A DNA stretch of 54,783 bases from the NCBI GenBank assembly GCA_016218705.1, contig JACRDC010000029.1, positions 1 through 54,783 of the forward strand, in the 5' to 3' direction. The translations under genes were made by a program, and so were the position numbers. This DNA comes from Desulfarculus sp. (lineage in GTDB: Bacteria > Desulfobacterota > Desulfarculia > Desulfarculales > Desulfarculaceae). Positions 24,598-33,312 of this stretch are shown here, one piece after another. The notes under the pieces were generated by a model. That model ran no database searches. It was not told the DNA's origin and saw only the letters and a list, made by a program, of their open reading frames with translations. The stretch's first letter is position 1. Each line of letters begins with the position of its first letter.

Positions 24598-26978
24598 GCG
24601 CGCTGAAATACGTGGGCCAACGGCTGCCCAAGGCCGACGCCCTGGACAAAGTGACCGGCCGCGCCGTGTACATCAACGACCTGAGCCGGCCCGGCATGCT
24701 CCATGGCAAGATACTCTACGCGGCCCATGCCCACGCGCTCATCAAGGGCATTGATGTCAGCAAGGCCCGGGCCTTGCCTGGGGTGCGCGCCGTGCTCACC
24801 GGCGCCGACATCCCCGAGATACCGCTGGGCTTCATGCGCGACAACCGGCCATTGAAAAAAGGCAAGGTGCGCACCCGCCGCGACGAGGTCGCCGCCGTGG
24901 CCGCCACCAGCCCCGACATCGCCCAGGAGGCCATCGAGCTAATCGAGGTGGAGTACGAGCCCCTGCCGGCCCTGTTCTCGCCCGAGGAGGCCCTGGCCGC
25001 AGATGCGCCCCTGATCCACGAAATGGACGCCAAGGGCCGGCCGGCCAAGTCCAACAAGCTGAGCCTGCCCTGGAAGCTGATTTGCGGCGATGTGGAGGAA
25101 GGCCGCGCCCGCGCGCGGCACGTCGCCCAGGGCACCTTTAGCACCACCTGGATCAGTCATTGCTGCCTGGGCACCAGCGGGGTCATCGCCGAGTTCGACC
25201 TTAACCGCAACCTGACCATGTACTCCATCACCCAGATTCCCTACCTGGCCCAGAACGACTACCTGGAGGCCCTGAAGGCCATGGGCCTGCCCAGTAGCCA
25301 GGTGCGGGTGCTGTGCCAGACCATCGGCGGCGGCTTCGGCTCCAAGCTGGACACCCACTGCTACGAGTTCATCGCCATCCTGCTGGCTAGGGCCACGGGC
25401 AAGCCGGTGAAGATGCAGTTCAGCCGCGAGGAGGAGTTCCTGGCCCAGGCCACCCGCCAGCCGGCCACCATGGAGATCAGCCAGGGCTGCGACGCGGAGG
25501 GGCGGCTCACCTTTCGCGAGGTGCACATGCTGTTGGACAACGGCGGCTACACCAGTTGGGGCGCTACCACCCCCAGCGTGATGATGGTGCCGGTCAGCTC
25601 GCTGTACAGGGTGCCCAACGTGCGCTACCTGGCCGAGAGCGTCTACACCAATAACATTTATGCCCAGGCCATGCGCGGCTACGGCAACCCCCAGGCAACC
25701 TTCGCCATCGAGTCCAATATGGATCAACTGGCGCTCATGGCCGGCATGGACCCGGTGGAATTCCGGCTCATCAACGCCAACCAGCCTGGCGACGAGACGC
25801 CTCAGGGCTTCAAGATCACCACCTGCGGCCTTGGCCAGTGCATCGAGAAGGTGCGCCAGGGCCTGGGCTGGCGAGAGCATCAGCGGGCCAAGGAACTGGG
25901 CGCTAACGTGCGGGGGCACAAGGCCCGTGGCCAGGGCCTGGCCAGCCTGATCCACGTGGGCGGCGGCGCGCGCGTCTACCGCTCCGACGGCCACGGCATG
26001 ATTATGAAGCTGGACGACTTCGGCCGGCTGACGGTCTTTACGGGCGCGGTGGAGATCGGCCAGGGCAACGAAACCATCCTGCGCCAGGTGGCCGCCGAGG
26101 CCGTGGGGCTGAAGCTGGAGGACGTGGGCATCGTCAGCCACGACACCGCCATTTGCCCCTGGGATGTGGGCACCCACGCCAGCCGCGCGGCCTTCATCAG
26201 CGGCAACGCGGCCATCCAGTGCGCGGCGGAACTGCGGCGCAAAATATTCACCCTGGCGGCTGAGCAACTGGAGGTGGAGCCCGAGGACCTGGACTTGAGC
26301 CAGGGCCTGCTCCTGGTGCGGCGCTCCAGCGGCGGCGAGGGTCAGCGCCTGGCCGTGGCCGAGGCCGACGAGAGCCTGCCCCTAGCCAAGGTGTTGCGCA
26401 AGGCCCACTTCAGCGCGGGCGGGCGCATGCTGGTGGCCGAGACCTTCTACGACCCGCCCAACCAGATGCTGGACCGCGAGTTCAAGGGCAACCTCTCCTG
26501 CGCATACGCCTTCGGGGCCGGTGGGGTGGAGGTGGAGGTGGACACCCAGACCGGCCAGGTGCGCATACTCAGGTACCTGGCCGCCCACGACGTGGGCCGG
26601 GCGCTCAACCCCATGCTGCTGGAAGGGCAGATATACGGCGGCTCGCTCATGGGCGTGGGCATGGCGCTGACCGAGGAGGTCAAGCTGCATGAGGGCCGGG
26701 TGGTCAACGGCAATTTCCTGGACTACAAGATGCTCACGGCCAAGGACGCCGTGCCCATCACGCCCATCATCGTGGAGACCGACGACCCGGCCGGTCCCTA
26801 CGGGGCCAAGGGCGTGGGCGAACCGGGCTGCGTGCCCTCGGCGCCGGCCATCGCCAACGCCATCTTCGACGCCGTGGGCGTGCGCATCCGCGACCTGCCC
26901 ATCACGCCGGAGAAGGTTTTGCGGGCGCTCCAGCAGAAGAAGGATGAGGTCTGCCGCCTGGTACCGGCGGCCTGTTAG
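24594..26978 (+). CDS. Molybdopterin subunit of second molybdenum hydroxylase, complete active site
   Basis: A 794-residue large subunit of the xanthine dehydrogenase family that adds oxygen from water to a carbon centre. Cofactor-binding loops TIGGGFGSK and AMRGYGNPQ are standard, and the catalytic Glu743 is in place (GAKGVGEPG), in contrast to the divergent paralogue. The start is GTG at 24594, overlapping the previous stop. It is the last gene of the rightward operon. With HyuAB next to it, hydroxylation of a nitrogen heterocycle to a lactam, as with indoleacetate to 2-oxindoleacetate, is a fitting role, though other N-heterocycles would fit too. Confidence 0.9.
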   Translation: MSALKYVGQRLPKADALDKVTGRAVYINDLSRPGMLHGKILYAAHAHALIKGIDVSKARALPGVRAVLTGADIPEIPLGFMRDNRPLKKGKVRTRRDEVAAVAATSPDIAQEAIELIEVEYEPLPALFSPEEALAADAPLIHEMDAKGRPAKSNKLSLPWKLICGDVEEGRARARHVAQGTFSTTWISHCCLGTSGVIAEFDLNRNLTMYSITQIPYLAQNDYLEALKAMGLPSSQVRVLCQTIGGGFGSKLDTHCYEFIAILLARATGKPVKMQFSREEEFLAQATRQPATMEISQGCDAEGRLTFREVHMLLDNGGYTSWGATTPSVMMVPVSSLYRVPNVRYLAESVYTNNIYAQAMRGYGNPQATFAIESNMDQLALMAGMDPVEFRLINANQPGDETPQGFKITTCGLGQCIEKVRQGLGWREHQRAKELGANVRGHKARGQGLASLIHVGGGARVYRSDGHGMIMKLDDFGRLTVFTGAVEIGQGNETILRQVAAEAVGLKLEDVGIVSHDTAICPWDVGTHASRAAFISGNAAIQCAAELRRKIFTLAAEQLEVEPEDLDLSQGLLLVRRSSGGEGQRLAVAEADESLPLAKVLRKAHFSAGGRMLVAETFYDPPNQMLDREFKGNLSCAYAFGAGGVEVEVDTQTGQVRILRYLAAHDVGRALNPMLLEGQIYGGSLMGVGMALTEEVKLHEGRVVNGNFLDYKMLTAKDAVPITPIIVETDDPAGPYGAKGVGEPGCVPSAPAIANAIFDAVGVRIRDLPITPEKVLRALQQKKDEVCRLVPAAC

Positions 26979-27061
26979 TTTGGGACCGGGTTCGGCCGGA
27001 TTAAAACCGGGCGGGGTTCGCTTAGCCGACCTTTAGCGATAGGGCAGAGGCTGCCGCTTTG

Positions 27062-27100
27062 ATACTATTTCAACAACCATCATATAGTATTAGGTTGTTG
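27062..27100. other. Two interleaved inverted repeats
   Basis: ATACTAT (27062-27068) pairs with ATAGTAT (27084-27090), and CAACAACC (27071-27078) pairs with GGTTGTTG (27093-27100). The two stems are interleaved, so as RNA they would form a pseudoknot or two alternative hairpins; as DNA they are overlapping operators. The site lies about 85 bases after the molybdenum subunit. No U-run follows, so it is not a typical terminator. The rest of 26979-27429 shows no convincing gene. Confidence 0.4.
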
Positions 27101-27429
27101 GCTCTTGATCCGGGCATCCTCTGGCCGGCGGGTTTTGATTTTTGGCCGCCCGAGCCCCGTGTCCCGCTCTTAGCCCGGCCATTCTTAGGGCACCGGCAGG
27201 GGGCTGCTATGATTCACCCGGGAAGGGATACGGGCTCCCTGCGGCCCCTGCCCACGCCAAGGCGGAGAGTCCACCCCGCGCCGGCACCCGCACCGGCCAA
27301 GCCAGTATGGCCGGGCGGCTGAGCGGGACACAAAAAGAAACCGCTTAGGTTTTCTTGGGCCGCCGAAACGGTAAGGGTTGTACCCAGAGGAAATATGCCG
27401 AAAAACTATGCGTCTGATCTGAAATGCGT

Positions 27430-27555
27430 ATGACACCCATCCAGAAATGGTGTCATCGCGAGCGTTAGCGTGGCGATCTTCCACTTCGTTCTTCAGATGT
27501 GCCCGGAAAAGCACCAGAGCGAAGCGGAAGATTGCTTCGCCGAGTTCGCAATGAC
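27430..27555. repeat. REP-like palindromic intergenic repeat
   Basis: A complex palindromic unit. The outer arms read GTCATCGCGAGCG...GCGATCTTCCACTTCG from 27452 and, on the other strand, GTCATTGCGAACTCGGCGAAG...CAATCTTCCGCTTCG ending at 27555. They are imperfect but clearly mirrored over about 104 bases. A separate hairpin, ATGACACC (27430-27437) with GGTGTCAT (27449-27456), abuts and overlaps the left arm. The phrase GTCATTGCGAGCG...GAAGCAATC is a widespread type of intergenic repeat in deltaproteobacterial and other genomes. Only one copy is in this window. Confidence 0.6.
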
Positions 27556-27588
27556 CGTTTTTCTGATATCTTGATTAATCCCTGCCCA

Positions 27589-29088
27589 CTAAAGCCGTCC
27601 ATAGGTGGCGGCCAGCTCGCGCAGACGCCCTGCCAAGTCATCGCTGAGCTGCCCGGGCAATAGCCGCCAGCCCCAGTTGCCCTCGGTCTGGGAGGGGCGG
27701 TTCATGCGCGCGCCGGACCCCAGGCCCAGCACGTCTTGCAAGGGTATCACCGCCATGCCGGCCACCGAGGCCAGAGTCAGGCGTATCATCTCCCAGATCA
27801 GGTCGTCGTCGCCGCAACGCCGGCCCAAATAGCGGTACAGGCGCTGGCGGGTGGCCTCGTCGGCCTCCTCGGAGAGCCAGCCGCGCAGGGTGTTGTTGTC
27901 GTGGGTGCCGGTGTAGGCCACGCTGTCCGGCTGGTGGTTGTGGGGCAGGTAGGGGTTCTGGGGGTTGTCCTCGCCAAAGGCGAACATCAGGATGACCATG
28001 CCCGGGAGATTCTGCTCCCGCCGGGCCTCGCGCACCGCCGCGTCTATGATGCCCAGGTCCTCGGCGATGATGGGCAGGCTGCGGAAGCGCCGGCGCAGGG
28101 CGCGGAAGAAGTCGCCAAAGGGCGCCTCCTGCCAGGTGCCGCGCACGGCGTTGGGCTCCATGGCCGGGATCTCCCAGAAGGCCACCAGCCCCCGAAAATG
28201 GTCCAGGCGCACGTAGTCGTAGAGGGCCAGGTTGCGTCCCAGGCGCTCCTGCCACCAGGCGAAGCCGTGACGCTTCAGGTGGTCCCAGTTGTAGACCGGG
28301 TTGCCCCAACGCTGGCCGGTGGGGCTGAAGTAGTCGGGTGGCACGCCGGCCACCACCCAGGGCGCCCGCGCCCCATCCAGCTTGAACTGGTCGGGGTTGG
28401 CCCACACGTCGGCGCTGTGGAAGTCAACGTAGATGGGCATGTCGCCGATGATGGCCACGCCCTGGCGGTTGCAGTGGGCCTTGAGCGCCGCCCACTGGCG
28501 CTGGAAGACCCATTGTTGGAAGCGCTCCAAGGCCAGGCGCGGGGCCAGGCGCTCACGGGCCGCCGCCAGGGCCTGGGGTTGGCGGTCGCGGATATCAAAG
28601 GGCCAGTGGTTCCACAGGCGGCCCGGGAACTCATTGGCCAGGGCCATGAACAGGCAGTAATCCTCCAGCCAGTGGGCCTGGCCCGAGGCAAAGCGCTCCA
28701 GGTCCTGGGCCAGGGCCAGCCGCTCATTGGCCCGGCGGAAGGCCCGCTCCATGAGCCGGCGCTTGAACAGGGCGGCCTGGTGGTAGTCCACGCGCTCGCC
28801 CGACAGCGGCGGGGCCTGGGCCAGGTCCTCTGGCGTGAGCAGGCCGTCCTCCACCAGAAGCTCGGGGCTGATGAGCAGGGGGTTGCCGGCGAAGGACGAT
28901 GCGCTGTTGTAGGGCGAGTTGCCGCGTCCCGGCTCGGTGGGGGTCAAGGGCAGCATCTGCCACAGACTCATGCCCGCCCGGGCCAGGAAGTCGGCGAACT
29001 GGTGGGCCGCCGGCCCCAGGTCGCCCACCCCGAAGGGCGAGGGCAAAGAGGTGGGGTGCAGCAGGATGCCGGCGTCGCGCGGGGTCAT
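27589..29088 (-). CDS. malQ: 4-alpha-glucanotransferase (amylomaltase)
   Basis: A 499-residue GH77 enzyme that transfers glucan chains between maltodextrins or glycogen. The family N terminus GILLHPTSLPSPFGVGDLG and SPYNSASSFAGNPLLI are present. The catalytic nucleophile Asp is in VRLDHFRG, the acid/base Glu in IIAEDLGII, and the third Asp in TGTHDNNT. Length is normal for the short bacterial form. It is transcribed leftward behind the acyl-CoA ligase gene, with a 140-base gap that holds a hairpin, and probably serves glycogen turnover. Confidence 0.95.
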   Translation of the reverse strand: MTPRDAGILLHPTSLPSPFGVGDLGPAAHQFADFLARAGMSLWQMLPLTPTEPGRGNSPYNSASSFAGNPLLISPELLVEDGLLTPEDLAQAPPLSGERVDYHQAALFKRRLMERAFRRANERLALAQDLERFASGQAHWLEDYCLFMALANEFPGRLWNHWPFDIRDRQPQALAAARERLAPRLALERFQQWVFQRQWAALKAHCNRQGVAIIGDMPIYVDFHSADVWANPDQFKLDGARAPWVVAGVPPDYFSPTGQRWGNPVYNWDHLKRHGFAWWQERLGRNLALYDYVRLDHFRGLVAFWEIPAMEPNAVRGTWQEAPFGDFFRALRRRFRSLPIIAEDLGIIDAAVREARREQNLPGMVILMFAFGEDNPQNPYLPHNHQPDSVAYTGTHDNNTLRGWLSEEADEATRQRLYRYLGRRCGDDDLIWEMIRLTLASVAGMAVIPLQDVLGLGSGARMNRPSQTEGNWGWRLLPGQLSDDLAGRLRELAATYGRL

Positions 29089-29163
29089 GGGGTCAGCTCC
29101 TCGGGGTTGCGTGCCGTGGCCTGGGCATTTCCGCGGCCATATTTTATTAGCATACCCGAGGCG

Positions 29164-29198
29164 GCCCGGCCGGCGAAGCGCTTTCGCGCCGGCCGGGC
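29164..29198 (-). terminator. Strong GC hairpin between acyl-CoA ligase and malQ
   Basis: A perfect 12-base-pair stem, GCCCGGCCGGCG (29164-29175) with CGCCGGCCGGGC (29187-29198), and an 11-base loop. It lies just after the acyl-CoA ligase stop on the minus strand. No T-run follows, so it may be a weak terminator or an mRNA 3'-end protector. Confidence 0.45.
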
Positions 29199-29227
29199 GT
29201 CGGTCTTGGCCTGGCCCTAGGCCCGCA

Positions 29228-30907
29228 TCAGGCCTTCTGGCGCCATTTGGCCTCCTCCTCCTCGCGCAAGGAACGCCGCAGCACCTTGCCGATCATGGAC
29301 TTGGGCAGCTCGGCGCGCACCTCCACCTCCCGCGGCACCATGTAGGGCGTGAGGTTATCTTGGCAGAAGGCGATCACCTCCTGGGGGTCTATCTGCTGGC
29401 CGGCCTTGGGCACCACGTAGGCCTTGAGGTACTCGCCCTTCCTTGGGTGGGGCAGGCCCACGGCCACGGCCTCGGCCACCTGGGGGTGCTGGTGCAGCAC
29501 CTCGTCCACCTCGCTGGGGAAGACGTTGAAGCCGCCGATGATGACCAGGTCTTTCTTGCGGTCCACCAGGGTGATGTAGCCGTCCTCGTCCATGACCCCG
29601 ATGTCGCCGGTGAAGAGCCAGCCATCCTTGAGGGTCTCGGCGGTCTTGTCGGGCAGGTTGAGATAGCCCATCATCAAATCCGGCCCGCGTAGAATGATCT
29701 CGCCGGCCTGGCCGATGGGCATCTCGGTCACCCCGTCGGCCAGGTCCACGATCTTCCACTCCACGTCGGGGAAGGGTATGCCGATGGTGCCTGGCTTGCG
29801 GGTGCCCAGGAAGGGGTTGCAGGCCACGGCGGTGACGGCCTCGGTCAGCCCGTAGCCCTCTATCAGGGCCGCGCCGGTGCGCTGGGAGAACTCCTCCATC
29901 ACCGCCAGGGGCAGGGGCGCCGCGCCCACGAAGATGCCGCGCAGGCTCTTGAGGTCGTATTTGTCTATGTCCGGCAGCTCCTTGATGGCGATGAACATGG
30001 TGGGCACGCCGGCAAAGATGGTGGGGCGCTCCTTGTTGATGGCGCGGCAGACTTCCTGGGCGTTGAAGCGCGGCAGCAGGATGACGGTGCCGCCGTGGCT
30101 CAAGGGGCCGTTCATGCACACGCTCATGCCGAAGCCGTGGAACAGGGGCAGCACCGCCAACAGCGAATCCTGGCCGTTCAGGTTGCCCCAGGCGCAGACC
30201 TGGGTGGCGTTGGCCACCAGGGCCTGGTGGCTGAGCATGATGCCCTTGCTCACCCCGGTGGTGCCGCCGGAGTAGATGAGCACGGCCATCTCCCGGGGAT
30301 CAATCTTAACCACCGGCGGTGCGTCCTGCTCCTTGAGAAGCTCCTTGAGCATCACGGTGTGGGCGTCGCGCTCGATGACCACCTTGGGCATGGTTTTGTC
30401 AAGGCCGCGCTTGATGGGGTAAAGCAGGTTCAGCGGGAAGGGCAGGAAGTCGGCCAGGCTGGTGTAGACGATGAGCTCCAGGGTCACTTGCTTCTTGATG
30501 TTGTTCACGCGCTGCGAGAGCAGGTCCAGGACGATGAGCGCCTTGGCCCCCGAGTCCTGGAATTTGAAGACCAGCTCGCGTTCCACGTTCAGCGGGTTGG
30601 CCAAGACCGCCGTGGCCCCCAGGCGCATCAGGGCATAGAAGCTGATGACGAACTGGGGGCAGTTGGGCATGAGCAGCACCACCCGGTCCCCGGCCTTGAT
30701 GCCCCGTTTGGAAAGGACCGTGGCCAGGCGGTCCACCTGGTCGAAGAGCCGGCCATAGGTGAGCGTCAGGCCCATGAACTTGAGGGCCGCCTTGTCGGGG
30801 AGCTGGTCGGCCTTGCGCCGCACCAAGGCGTGGATGTCCAGGTCGGGGTAATCCAGGTGAAGGGGCACCTGGGGGTCGTAGGACTTGAACCAGCGATGCT
30901 CGGTCAT
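29228..30907 (-). CDS. Long-chain fatty acid-CoA ligase (AMP-forming)
   Basis: A 559-residue acyl-CoA synthetase of the ANL superfamily. The P-loop-like motif is YSGGTTGVSKG, followed by GYGLTEAVTAV, TGDIGVMDEDGYITLVDRKKDLVIIGGFN, and the C-terminal catalytic Lys in GKVLRR. These are the marks of long-chain fatty acyl-CoA ligases. It activates fatty acids with ATP and CoA for beta-oxidation or lipid synthesis. ATG at 30907 follows GGGAG at good spacing. A hotdog thioesterase lies 65 bases upstream in the same direction, which suggests a shared lipid role. Confidence 0.93.
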   Translation of the reverse strand: MTEHRWFKSYDPQVPLHLDYPDLDIHALVRRKADQLPDKAALKFMGLTLTYGRLFDQVDRLATVLSKRGIKAGDRVVLLMPNCPQFVISFYALMRLGATAVLANPLNVERELVFKFQDSGAKALIVLDLLSQRVNNIKKQVTLELIVYTSLADFLPFPLNLLYPIKRGLDKTMPKVVIERDAHTVMLKELLKEQDAPPVVKIDPREMAVLIYSGGTTGVSKGIMLSHQALVANATQVCAWGNLNGQDSLLAVLPLFHGFGMSVCMNGPLSHGGTVILLPRFNAQEVCRAINKERPTIFAGVPTMFIAIKELPDIDKYDLKSLRGIFVGAAPLPLAVMEEFSQRTGAALIEGYGLTEAVTAVACNPFLGTRKPGTIGIPFPDVEWKIVDLADGVTEMPIGQAGEIILRGPDLMMGYLNLPDKTAETLKDGWLFTGDIGVMDEDGYITLVDRKKDLVIIGGFNVFPSEVDEVLHQHPQVAEAVAVGLPHPRKGEYLKAYVVPKAGQQIDPQEVIAFCQDNLTPYMVPREVEVRAELPKSMIGKVLRRSLREEEEAKWRQKA

Positions 30908-30972
30908 GACGGGCTCCCATGATAAGGCGCGCTTTCCGGTGCCTTTGGCCGGGGCGCGGCGGATTGGTGTCT

Positions 30973-31485
30973 TTAGGCCAGGGGCTCCCATTGCAGCCAG
31001 GCCCGCACGGCCTCGGGCATGGGCGGGCTGACGCCGTCGTGGCCGACGGCCTGGGCCACCTCCTGGGGAGTGATCTTGTCGCGGGGGCCCACGAAGAGCC
31101 CCTTGACCAGGGCCAGGGCATACAGCTCGCCGGCCACCTCGAAGCGCTGCTCCATGAAGAACCATTTGTGGTCCCAGCACAGAATGCGCGTGCGCAGGTC
31201 GTAGCGTTGAAAAGGCTTGAGCCCCCGGCGATAGCGGATGGTGGCCGCGGCCACCATGGGCCGCCAGCGCTGTTTGAGCACTTGGCGGATGATGCCCACC
31301 CGTATGGTCAGGTCGAAGCGTCCCAGGTCCATGAGGGTCAGGTAGCGGCCATTGTTCATGTGCAGGTTTAGGTCCAGGTCATTGGGCCAGACCCGGAAGC
31401 TGACCACCGAGTCGTCCAAGGCCCCCAAGGGTGGGCGGCGCAGGGCCATAAGGGTCACCTTAATCAGGCGCAAAAGCAGATTCAT
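30973..31485 (-). CDS. Hotdog-fold acyl-CoA thioesterase
   Basis: A 170-residue protein of the 4-hydroxybenzoyl-CoA-thioesterase-like/THEM6-like group. The pattern WPNDLDLNLHMNNGRYLTLMDLGR holds the Asp-Asn-His-Met-Asn-Asn-x-Arg-Tyr signature of this fold. It probably hydrolyses acyl-CoA thioesters. ATG at 31485 gives the natural N terminus, although its ribosome site is weak. It stands upstream of the acyl-CoA ligase and is probably co-transcribed with it. Confidence 0.82.
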   Translation of the reverse strand: MNLLLRLIKVTLMALRRPPLGALDDSVVSFRVWPNDLDLNLHMNNGRYLTLMDLGRFDLTIRVGIIRQVLKQRWRPMVAAATIRYRRGLKPFQRYDLRTRILCWDHKWFFMEQRFEVAGELYALALVKGLFVGPRDKITPQEVAQAVGHDGVSPPMPEAVRAWLQWEPLA

Positions 31486-31731
31486 GACGCAACATACCCT
31501 TGCCGCCGCGAAGGCGGTATCCAAGCCGTGGGCGGTTGCGGGCGCCGATGCCAGGCAGTGTAGCGGATATATAGCCAGGCAGGCAACAGCAATGAGCGGC
31601 GGTTCATTTTTGCACAGGCTGGCCGCCCGGCGGGCGCGGCCTTGCCAGGGCCGGGCGGCCTGGGCTATACCTGGATGGCATGGCCCCGCGCCGCGCGGGG
31701 GAGCAAATCAGTGGGGGGCGGGAGGAAGAGC

Positions 31732-32199
31732 ATGGCCAAGGGCCAGGACGATGGACTCTTGCCGGGCCTGGTGGACACCCCCACCCGGCGCACCCTGCGC
31801 ATACGCTACCTGCGCTCCGGGCTGGGCTGGCTGGAGGCCGACTTCAAGCCCAGCGCCCGCTTCACCAATCACGTGGGCAATGTGCAGGGGGGCATCCTGG
31901 GGGCCTTTCTGGACAACGTCATGGGCCAGTGCTGCCACGCCGCCGCCGGGCCGGAACAGGCGCTGACCACCACCGAGATGTCCCTGTACTTTTTAGCCCC
32001 GGCCCCCCTGGGCCGCCTGTTGGGCAAGGCCAGGGTGATAAAGCGGGGCCGCAGGCTGTTCTTCGTGGAGGGCGAGGTGCGGGACCTTCAGGGCAACCCC
32101 CTGGTCAGGGCGGTGGCCACCATGCTGGTGATGCGCCGGCCCCGCCCCGGGGTGGAGGGGCCGGTTCCGGGCGAGCCCGGGCCCACGCCGGCGGGCTAA
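31732..32199 (+). CDS. PaaI-type hotdog thioesterase
   Basis: A 155-residue protein of the PaaI/YdiI thioesterase group. NHVGNVQGGILGAFLDNVMG matches the H-x-x-x-x-x-G-G-x-x-x-x-x-D pattern, and TTTEMSLYFLAPAPLG follows as in the family. ATG at 31732 is backed by a clear GGAGGAAGAG. It acts on an unknown acyl-CoA, and its stop overlaps the convergent YheT gene's stop by four bases. It is the second hotdog protein within about 1 kb, divergent from the first. Confidence 0.85.
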   Translation: MAKGQDDGLLPGLVDTPTRRTLRIRYLRSGLGWLEADFKPSARFTNHVGNVQGGILGAFLDNVMGQCCHAAAGPEQALTTTEMSLYFLAPAPLGRLLGKARVIKRGRRLFFVEGEVRDLQGNPLVRAVATMLVMRRPRPGVEGPVPGEPGPTPAG

Positions 32200-33164
32200 C
32201 CGGCCGCCTGGCTGATGAACCGCACCGCCCGCTCCTCGGACCAGTAGGCCCCGCCGCCGGCCATGAAGCCCACGTGGCCGCCGTGGGCCGGCGCCTCCAG
32301 GAAGAAGCACGCGCTGGCCTGGGCCTCGGCCCAGGGGAAGCAGCCTGGCCCCAAGAGGGGGTCGTCCAGGGCGTTGACCATAAGCGCCGGCAGGGCGATG
32401 CGGCCCAGCAGGGGCCGGCAACTGGCCTGGCAATAGTAGTCCTGGGCGTCGGCGAAGCCGTGGAGCGGGGCGGTGTAGCGGTCGTCGAACTGGCGGAAGT
32501 TCTTGATGCGGCCATAGCCCCGGTCGTCCATGGCCCCGGGCACCAGGTGCATCTTGGCCCTGATCTTGCCACGCAGCAGGCGCAGAAAGCGCCTGACGTA
32601 GAGGCGGTTCTGCGCCAGTTCCATGCGTTGGCCGCTGTCGGCCAGGTCGCAGGGCACCGAGAAGCCCACCCCGGCCTTGATCTGGGGCGGGGCCGTTGTC
32701 CCCAGCTCGCCCAGGTATTTCATGACCAGGTTGCCGCCCAGGCTGAAGCCGATCAGCGCCAGGGCCTCATAGCCCCGGGCCAGGCCCTCGGCCACGGCCA
32801 CGGCCAGATCGCCGGTGGCGCCGCTGTGGTAAAAGGCCGGCCCGCGGTTGGGCCGGCCACCGCAACCCCGGCAGTTGTAGGCCAGGGCGTCCCAGCCGGC
32901 GGCATTGCAGGCCCGGGCCATGCCGCGCACATAGGCGCGCTCCGAATCGCCCTCCAGGCCGTGGCAGATGATGGCCAGGCGCCGCGAGCCCACCCGGGCC
33001 CAGTCCAGGTCCAGGAAGTCGCCGTCGGGGGTGTCCGGGCTGTGGCGCTCATAGGCCAGGGCCGGCACCCGGCGCAGCAGGGTGGGCAGGATGGTCTGCA
33101 AGTGCCCATGGCGCAGATGGGCCGGCGGCTGATAGCTGGAGGCGATGACGGGCATTGCGTGCAT
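32196..33164 (-). CDS. YheT-family alpha/beta hydrolase
   Basis: A 322-residue alpha/beta hydrolase of the YheT/ABHD1-3 group. The N-terminal signature HGHLQTILPTLLRR is typical. The nucleophile Ser is in GFSLGGN, the Asp in NALDDPLLG, and the His in GGHVGF. AYNCRGCGGRPNRGP is also characteristic. Relatives are esterases of uncertain substrate, probably acting on lipids. The start is ATG at 33164, with a second ATG two codons later. Confidence 0.88.
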   Translation of the reverse strand: MHAMPVIASSYQPPAHLRHGHLQTILPTLLRRVPALAYERHSPDTPDGDFLDLDWARVGSRRLAIICHGLEGDSERAYVRGMARACNAAGWDALAYNCRGCGGRPNRGPAFYHSGATGDLAVAVAEGLARGYEALALIGFSLGGNLVMKYLGELGTTAPPQIKAGVGFSVPCDLADSGQRMELAQNRLYVRRFLRLLRGKIRAKMHLVPGAMDDRGYGRIKNFRQFDDRYTAPLHGFADAQDYYCQASCRPLLGRIALPALMVNALDDPLLGPGCFPWAEAQASACFFLEAPAHGGHVGFMAGGGAYWSEERAVRFISQAAG

Positions 33165-33199
33165 CCCTGGTTAGGGCCTGGCCGGTGGATTCGGTCCGG

Positions 33200-33241
33200 C
33201 TTGGCGGCTGGGGTCAATGATGACCCCTGGGGGCCGCCAAG
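33200..33241. other. Nested hairpin upstream of the DotU-SPOR gene
   Basis: Outer arms CTTGGCGGC (33200-33208) and GCCGCCAAG (33233-33241) enclose an inner stem GGGGTC (33210-33215) and GACCCC (33222-33227). No T-run follows on either side. A possible -10, TATACT at 33265-33270, lies between it and the next gene. It could be a regulatory site or a 3' structure. Confidence 0.35.
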
Positions 33242-33312
33242 GCAAGTGCCCCGGCGGGTTGTGCTATACTGCCTGACAGGCCGCCCGCGCAACCCCCGCA
33301 TAGAGGTCTTCC

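Noticed and set aside
27059-27348. Small open frames in the gene-free stretch
   Set aside because: No ribosome sites, Pro/Ala/Arg-rich low-complexity products, and they overlap inverted repeats.
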